A DNA stretch of 64,000 nucleotides from Dendrolimus kikuchii. Its lineage: Eukaryota; Arthropoda; Insecta; Lepidoptera; Lasiocampidae. Shown here piece after piece: positions 56,696 to 64,000 of the stretch (its first letter is position 1; each line of letters begins with the position of its first letter). Below the pieces are notes generated by a model. It ran no database searches. It saw only the letters and a list, made by a program, of their open reading frames with translations, and was not told the origin of the DNA. Both the position numbers and the translations under genes were made by a program. The DNA lies in NCBI GenBank assembly GCA_019925095.2, contig CM034392.1, positions 16,277,387 to 16,341,386 of the forward strand, given 5' to 3'.

Positions 56696-58509
56696 TTAAA
56701 TTTATTATATTATATAATTAAATTTATTATAAATGACTTCAAAAATCACGCTTGCCGGTCCCAATGTATTAGCAAACACCGCAGCTTTATGAGGGCTCGC
56801 GAAATCTTTTTACCTTGCATTGTAATATCAAATTAATAAAAAAACGTCCGGCTATTTTGTGAATAAAATTTTTATTCATATCGATATTAAGTCTATATTT
56901 TTCTAACAGATTGCGTTACTATTAACATTTTAGTTGATAAATATTACACGCTACGGTATCTCTTTTAACATTTGTTTACAAAGTATATTTTATTGATAAA
57001 TAACACATCTTGGTATTAAGTTTTATTACTATGTGATATTCCAAATTTCGAAGTCCCATAGTTTTTTCATAAAACGTACCCCAAACGTGTATAGGTTATG
57101 AGAAAGTGATAGATGTAGATAAAAGTATTTCGTTATTCACTTTAAAAAAACACATAATAGTCGTAAGACATTATAGCCAAAAAAGTGAATATCTCTGAAG
57201 AAAAGCGAATAAGTGTTTGATACCAGGTGTGAAGAAAAAAGGCTCGCCTACCCTTTGCCATCAAATCAAATCATTTATTTGCTTAAAAACATGGTTAGTA
57301 AAAACATTAGATGATAATTTGTTAACGATAACCTATTATTATGTATTGTAGAGATGTTTTGAGTTTTTCAAATTTTATTCGCATATTGTTCCCCAAAATA
57401 AGCTATATGTTAATGGTTTCTAAATTAAGACACCAATGCCCACAATAGACAGACGTAGCCATTACCGTTACTGCAATGGTTTACATTTAGGTATAACGGT
57501 TAATAAAATAAAAATATATTTCATAACAGACATTCGGTTTGAAGTGGTGTTCGTTTCTCAAATATAATTTGCATGAAAGGTAGGTTTGAAGAGGCCATAT
57601 CGATATGAATGCTGTAAAGAAAAATCGGAGCGAACACATTAAAAACGTCCACTGAAAGATACTTAAAAAGGTCTGGAGGCCGACGAAACTGTGAACACGC
57701 AATTTCATTGAACCGCTTGCCATTCGGCTGAGAGCCATCTCCGGAGACGTGCTACAACTCTCTTAACCACCCAACAATCTTTAACAAATTGTTGACAGAC
57801 ATTCAAAGACGAAAAAGTTATAAAAATTATTAGGACGTAATAAGATAGCTAGCATTGAAATACTGAATGTCGAAGTATATCGTAAAAGTGTTTGTTTTAG
57901 AGAAATAAAAAAATGTGTGGGTACTGACAGAACAGAGTTATAGATAGTAAATTAAGCGGCTGGGTATGTAGTTTACTAATAGTGTTAGAAATTTATTTAA
58001 AATAATTGATAAATCTTTGGTTGTCTTATCAAGTAACATCAAATTTCTTAATATACCTAGGGCGTTCATTATAAAGTAGGAGGTACAAACTCTTCGGAAC
58101 CGAAAAATGTTAATACTGCCTGGTACGAGTGTCTAAAGTATCTTTCAAAAACAATAGAAACATTAGCATAATATGATTTTCAATATATTTTGGTTTTTAT
58201 TATTACGTAGTTTATATATAGTTAAAGTTAAATTTATCTATAATTAAGTTATCCAAATTTAAAGTTTATTTATTTTAATCCTTGTAACTTATTTTTAACC
58301 GGATTGGCTTTTTGGATTATAAAATATAGAACTTGTACCAAATGTTTCTTCAAAGTACAGTTTAGAGGATTAATTAATTTCTCTTTGTTGTTTGTTGTAA
58401 TTATAGTAGTAGAAGATATTCTACGTAGAAATTTAAACCAACTTCAGTACCAAGTAGATAACGTTAATCATTCATGGATTAGAACCTAAATGAATTTTGT
58501 TACCCAATA
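56696..58509. other. No gene seen
   Basis: AT-rich. CAAATCAAATCATTTATTTG near 57265 resembles the 3' tail motif of some LINEs, but nothing else supports one. Confidence 0.35.
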
Positions 58510-59031
58510 TCTATTACAAATTCTTAACATGCCGTGTATGTACATTAAAGCTAATTAAGAAAACAACTGGAATAGACTATATAAACGATGGAGAATACTT
58601 TTTATTTCTTGTCTGTTTGTCGGTTTGTCTGTATGTTTGTTCATGTAAAAACTACTGGGCCGATTTCGACGCAGTTTTTGTTGATCGACTCGACTCGTTC
58701 GCTACTTTTTATCCTCGCAATCGGGCGGAATTTTTTCTAGGAATGATTTGAAATGCCCAGATAAAAAAAGAATTCGAATTACAGTGTGTTTTTTTTTACT
58801 GATCAATAGCAAATTTAATGTAATAAAATAAATATTTTTATCCCGAGAATCCCAGGGGAATTTTCCCGGGAACGGTTTTTGGTCGTTCGGGTGCGTAAAA
58901 TGAGTTTATTCCGGTTCTCACTAAAACGATAGATAGCTTACATTCTTTTTCAAATGTTACGGTATTTTTTGTCCCGGGAATCCCTCTGGAATTTCAAGTC
59001 AAGTGTAGATGAAGTCGCGGGCATATCCTAG
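58510..59031 (+). repeat. Helitron-like repeat, family G, copy C
   Basis: Begins TCTATTACAAATTCTTAACA and ends GATGAAGTCGCGGGCATATC then CTAG|T. The interior has ATCCCAGGGGAATTTTCCCG blocks. It has the best preserved CTAG end of the family in this window. Confidence 0.6.
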
Positions 59032-59772
59032 TTACATATAAAACTGCTATAAATACTGAACGAAAAGACTGATAAACCAATGGACATTGGACAAAAATGG
59101 TAAATCTCACAATCTGAAACGCGCAATTTCTTTAAATAGTAAAACGGGAATTGTGCCAGTATTAAATTAATTTAATATTGAATATAAAGTCTTATACAAT
59201 TATTGTGCAAATACTAACTTTACGTGGTCAACCATTTTCTACCCGAATAATTCGTTAGTAGGTAATTAACAGGCAATGAAGAGGGTTCCTTGTGACCCAA
59301 AATTAGCAATTCGATAGAGCAAATATCCACGTTGAGATTCTAAATGAACCATCGACAGGACTGATGGTCCGGTATCTACATTAATTAGGAAGGATCATTT
59401 CCGTTTTACCGTAGAACCAGGGTATGTATGAGAAGGACTTAGAGGCAAGACCAGACGACATTAGTACATTTTTAGTATTATAATATTAAAAATATGTTTA
59501 ATTGTGACTAAAAATGTATATTTGTATTATTGTTTAATAGTACTACTTTTTTTAATTATAAAGTTATTTTTACTAACTGAAGAATTCATTTTAATATAAT
59601 ATTAGGGAAGTAATAAAATTTCAAATTTGAACATGAAGACCAAAAATAAAGATTACATTTAAATTTATATAATCATTTTTACTTATTTTAAATTTATTAA
59701 TATTTTTAGTGAAAGTACGAGTGTTTAGGTTTACTATATATATAAGGTATATATGTATAGGTTCCCACATTA

Positions 59773-59808
<36 letters not shown>

Positions 59809-60298
59809 ATGTAGGAAACAAATGTCTAGCCATGGTGACTCACCCAGGTTCCAGTAAAAACGGTAGGCCCTAAAATGCTGAATGACGTCGTAAGAAATGA
59901 TAGGCGTGCAAATGATCTTGCAATAAGGAGATGCCTGGGACTTAACGATAAAATGATAATCGTCATGGTACTTATACCCTTTCCAAGCATTTATTTTACT
60001 TTTGACGTTTGCACGTCTATCAAGTTACATATTTCTTGACAGTAAAGCTCACATGAAACTAATTACATAATTGTCGTACTTTTTTGTTGTGGGTGACATA
60101 ATAGTGATTGATGAAATACTATATCTTATATTTTTGTGAATAATACTCAAATATTGGACTGACTGAGTTGAAAGTCGGTTCCAAAAAATATCTTTCATAA
60201 CAAATGATTTTTTGTAAAAAAGAAAAATGTTTTGGATGATAATACTATTGAATAAGTTGAAACAATGATAAGTACCTACTTGTACTTATATAAAATTC
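59032..60298. other. No gene; one microsatellite
   Basis: AT-rich, with (AT)n at 59774-59805. Confidence 0.45.
59774..59805. repeat. AT microsatellite, 32 bp
   Basis: Uninterrupted (AT)n. Confidence 0.95.
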
Positions 60299-60535
60299 AT
60301 GGCGACACTTTTAGCTTGGACACCAGTCAGATTCCGCAAGATATTTGGCCATAATATATGGCATGAAGCCGCGTGGGAAATTCCAGTTGACTATAAGGTG
60401 AACATAAGAAAAGACACAATAATAATCTTTAACAATCTGACACACGAGCAGACTCCTCTACAACTTTGCTATTTCCGCTACATACGAGTACTAAGAAAGC
60501 TCTCGCTATACGTGACTTTAAGAATACACTTTTAG
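60299..60535 (+). other. Unrecognised 78-codon open frame
   Basis: Starts MATLLAWTPVRFRKIFGHNI. No domain is recognised. Tryptophans and mixed composition make it slightly more protein-like than its neighbours, but no splice sites or homologous element were identified. Probably chance or an unrecognised element scrap. Confidence 0.12.
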
Positions 60536-61122
60536 TTTTTAAATCAGGTACGTACCCTGGCAGCTGTGTATTTTAAACTACAGTACGTCATCGCAACATT
60601 AACTCAATCATCTTAAAAGTGCCTGCGATGTGTGTATTGTGTGCTTAATTTATTTAAAAGCACAAATGTTTTTATAGGTTTCGCCACTACATACATAATA
60701 TAAAATATTCATGGTTATTTTCGAATTTTATATTTTATTAAACTAACAGGATTAATATACCGTTTTAAGACTTAATGTTATAAACAAAATATATTTGACA
60801 ATAATCTTAAAATAACAAGACTTTCAAAAAGATAAGAATGCGTTGACCATAAAGATTTCTTAACATATCCAATAATATCCATACTTAATATTTAAAATAG
60901 AATTTTATTGATTATACTGAATAAGCTAAATAGTTTAATGGATTTTATTTCGATTTCTTACAGGGTGCAGGAAATAGAGTTCAAGTCTCGCGCAGACCGA
61001 TTGGCGGACTCAACTAGTTTACAAATTGAACTTAAAATAAAATATAATTGCATAAATTAAATACTATTTTTGTACGATCATAGGTCAGACACGGTGATAC
61101 TAGTTACATTGTATAGCAACTA
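60536..61122. other. No gene; possible tRNA-like SINE scrap
   Basis: At 60930-61000, GCTAAATAGTTTAATGG and GAGTTCAAGTCTCGCGC resemble A- and B-box regions of a decayed tRNA-derived SINE. Confidence 0.3.
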
Positions 61123-61420
61123 TTGTCGACATACTGCGCGCCTGAGCTTGCACCTGTATTGATTTACACGCCTGTTTCGTCTCTTTTTGAGCACTGGGAA
61201 AGTACCAAATTCCTGGAAGCTAGCAAATGTACAACTTGTACCGAAAAAAGGCTCTCGTGTCGATCCGAACAACAACAGGCCCATTCATTTTTGGTAAGAG
61301 TATGGAGTGTATACTAAACGTCAGGCTATTGGCGTACCTAGAAACAAATGCTGAGCAATCGACGATACGGATTCCGCCAAAACCGATCAACATTAAACCT
61401 TTTAGCGTAAATCTCTCATA
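61123..61420 (+). pseudogene. LINE reverse transcriptase fragment (jockey/CR1-like)
   Basis: In shifting frames the plus strand reads CAPELAPVLIYTPVSSLF, then in the next frame a stretch recognisable as K-VPNSWKLANVQ followed by PVPKKGSR and DPNNNRP, then MECILNVRLLAYLETN and a scrap of YGFRQNRST. These are the fingers-domain blocks that precede the first catalytic aspartate in jockey/CR1-type RTs. At least two frameshifts are present and the catalytic core is absent. Confidence 0.7.
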
Positions 61421-61567
61421 TCTGTAGTGAGGTGAGTGAGAGCGTGATTAAGAGATACATCACGCGAGATACTGGTTAAATGCGAACCTATACTGTAATA
61501 AAAAAAATAAGTGTATCTCAGCAAATAAAGACGCATTTATTCAGACTTCTCGACTTACTGGCTAACA

Positions 61568-61740
61568 GCCGATTTTTTTTATCACCAGATAAAAGATATT
61601 CATAGAATAAAATAGATACAACATGGAGAATTAAAAATGACAGTTGCATGACTAAAACATTTGAACTGTTTCATGTTTGAATTCAGTCAGATTATGATTT
61701 ATTCCACTGATAACTATTATATGATGATTGAAAAATCGGC
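61568..61740. mobile_element. MITE with GCCGATTTTTC ends, copy 2
   Basis: 173 bp, a sister of 3219-3388. Ends GCCGATTTTTTTTATCACCA and the complement of TGATGATTGAAAAATCGGC. Interior ATTAAAAATGACAGTT is shared. It is more diverged than copy 1. Confidence 0.75.
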
Positions 61741-64000
61741 TTTGAGTTTAATAAGACTGTTGCTGTTGTAGCGCCTATAAATAAGTACACTCAACTTGCT
61801 AAGGGGTGTTTCATTTAGAGCGATCACTGCGCCCGCACGCCCAACAAAGGCTAATCTAGTGAAAATAGTCGGAATAATATAGATATTTCATCCACACTGC
61901 CGGCTAATGTTAGCACGGTGGATTTAGGCAGGTTTTCATTCCCTCGAGACTTGGGACTGAAGATTTATTACAGGAAATTTCGTAAACTGCGTGGTACATA
62001 TTAAATGAAGTGTTTTGCGTTATGTTAAGTTTCTTAGTGAATAATAAAACTTTTTTCATAATTTGGTTGAAAATTATGTCTCTCAACGTAATTCATTAAA
62101 TTTTCACTACAATTATTTAAAAGAAAATAAATTAGAAATCTACTAATAGTAGCCCTGAGTAAAGTCCTAGCATAATAATATGTGTATAAATGATGTCACG
62201 TTTATTATTTCATCGAGGTAAGTTTTACTAAGTATTTATTGCGAAATTTTTCCGCGTACAGAGGTTGTATGGAAGCGACAGGTGAAGTAATGGCGAATAT
62301 TTTCTCTTTATTGCGCGAAATGAAATGTTTTTAGTGAATCGTTGATGTAGCTACTTACTAGAAAATTTATATATATAATTCAATAAATTTTTAGGAATTT
62401 GATAACAAAATGATCAAACATAATAATTAATCGTATAAGCATTATCAATAACATCCAATTATTATTGGTCATTGAATTTGTTTTTGAGCCGATATCAACC
62501 AAATTGGTTCATTCATTCAACATAAATTTAAAACATTCAATGTCATTGAATAATAACTGTCGCGTCCTCTCAGTAACTTTTACTTAGCGTCGGTAGCTCG
62601 GTCGTTCTAAGTGCACCACGGTCTACCAACACCATATAAATCTACTAAGTTAATATATATTTAATAGATAGTACCTACAGAATCTTATTTCCAATTAAAT
62701 TTCATTATCTGGAAGCTATTTCGTGGCCAGATATTTTTAAACTTTGTTTACATTGACCAAAATCATTAGTATCGCAAACGCCGAAGATTTCTATCCCTTT
62801 CCACTATAAACATAGTTTGGATGATAAATTTTGCTCTTCTTACTCGAGCCTCTTTGCCGGCGGTACTTGTCTTAGACATTTAAAACTGACTAATTGTATC
62901 AACTCAAAGGAGTTTTTAACAGAGTTATTTTCGCGTCGGCTTGAATGGCAAGCTTTAGTAGAATATAAATTGTAAAGTGTCTAGAAGAAATTATCACTCG
63001 TTGACATCGTAATATTTATATGTACCTAATAAATATTACGAGTACATAATATTACGTTTTTTCATATGTTTCTTTGTTGTTTGCGACTTTGTATATGCCT
63101 ATTTTCCTGAAGCTTTGTATAACAAGCCAACTACAAAGTTTATTTACGGTGAATTGGAGAATTTTACACATCGGTAATCTTGATTTGAACATTTCCTCAT
63201 GAGGTTTTCCTTCACCGTATATGTCAACACGTCAGTATTAATATATATAGGTATAGTTTTCATCATTCGTTAGGTTAACAATAAATGCTCATTGAACTGA
63301 ACATTATTACATGATGATTCTATAAATGCCTCACTACCTGGCTTAGACTTGAAAATACAAAATAAACTTAGAAACTCGAGTACAATTTTTGAATAATTTG
63401 ATCTCAAAAATATAAGGCACGCTCTAATATTTTTTTTTTAACTACGTTAATCTTTTATAGTAACTTCTGGCACGACACACAACAACATACGTATCAGAAG
63501 TTAACGCAAACGAAGCAGCCTGGCGAACTCTTGTCAAGTGTAAAAGCTGTAAGAAAGTAAGGAATCCTTTCTAAATAATTTTGATTCAAAGAACTTCGTA
63601 TAGTAAGGTCGATCATAATATTATGTCACTTATACAATTCTAGTAAAAAATTCGAGTTTAAACGATGGACTTGAAACTATTATCTGAGATACAAAAGAGG
63701 CATTACAAGTAATTTGCAACAAGTCTCCTTGTTAAAAACAAAATAGTGCAACCCTACAATAATTAATATCAACCTCTATTATATCCAGACTACATAATGA
63801 AATCAGTTAATCCCTCTACAAAGGGTCTGTTTTTCATTAATGGTATTTGTCAAAGCTTCACTTCTGAAATGCAAATTTTCTCAATTGAAACATCTTAAGA
63901 ATTCAAACAAACTTAAAGTTTTGTTCTGACTCTATTCATTTTACAGAATACTAAATTATATATTCTAGAACAACACCCAGGCGAAAACTGACACTGGAAA
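61741..64000. other. No gene seen
   Basis: AT-rich. At 62583-62625, TTAGCGTCGGTAGCTCGGTC resembles a SINE head but has no B box. Otherwise featureless. Confidence 0.35.

Overview
The window looks like ordinary nuclear DNA of an insect, most likely a moth or butterfly (Lepidoptera). It is AT-rich and has no dense gene array, operons or ribosome binding sites. It is packed with decayed transposable elements of kinds common in lepidopteran genomes: mariner, copia, Penelope-like, several non-LTR (LINE) families, tRNA-derived SINEs, MITEs and Helitron-like repeats. I assign the order from repeat content only; no host gene confirms it. No complete host protein-coding gene, rRNA or functional tRNA gene was found. 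The one candidate host exon is at 21002-21169 (weak stomatin/SPFH-like resemblance, correct AG..GT flanks).

Layout. 0.8-1.7 kb: broken mariner transposase (-). 2.4-2.7 kb: first of six copies of a ~310 bp SINE-like retroposon. 3.2-3.4 kb: a MITE with a sister copy at 61.6 kb. 6.4-9.5 kb: a long foldback element into which a Penelope-like element (RT plus GIY-YIG nuclease, 6987-9202) inserted, leaving a 14-bp target duplication; a miniature relative lies at 39.4-39.9 kb. 10.6-12.6 kb: a MITE, an R1/jockey-like LINE tail, an RTE-like LINE tail with a 12-bp target duplication, and a hAT-type MITE. 13.8-18.4 kb: an almost complete Ty1/copia element (-), broken mainly by one frameshift at the start of the RT domain. 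20-24 kb: MITEs, a perfect 34-bp palindrome, the candidate exon and Helitron-like pieces. 26-34 kb: a foldback MITE, LINE 3' ends, a second RTE-like tail with a 12-bp duplication, a tRNA-SINE and a large AT microsatellite. 43 kb: a LINE ORF1 remnant. 47.7 kb: a retroelement C-terminal nuclease-like domain. 50.7-52.8 kb: a three-level nest (SINE in an RTE-like LINE in an older LINE). 54-55.8 kb: a 9-bp-period minisatellite, a Helitron-like repeat and a second, 5'-truncated copy of the same LINE. 58.5-61.7 kb: a Helitron-like repeat, a LINE RT remnant and the second MITE copy.

How the parts work together: they do not form a pathway. The sequence records successive insertions, and several can be ordered in time from nesting and target-site duplications. 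The most informative points are four LINE tails from two families that all have exact 12-bp target duplications, the inverted architecture of the Penelope-like elements, and the nested insertion at 51 kb. I see no convincing new functional system; the unexplained items are listed in the findings.
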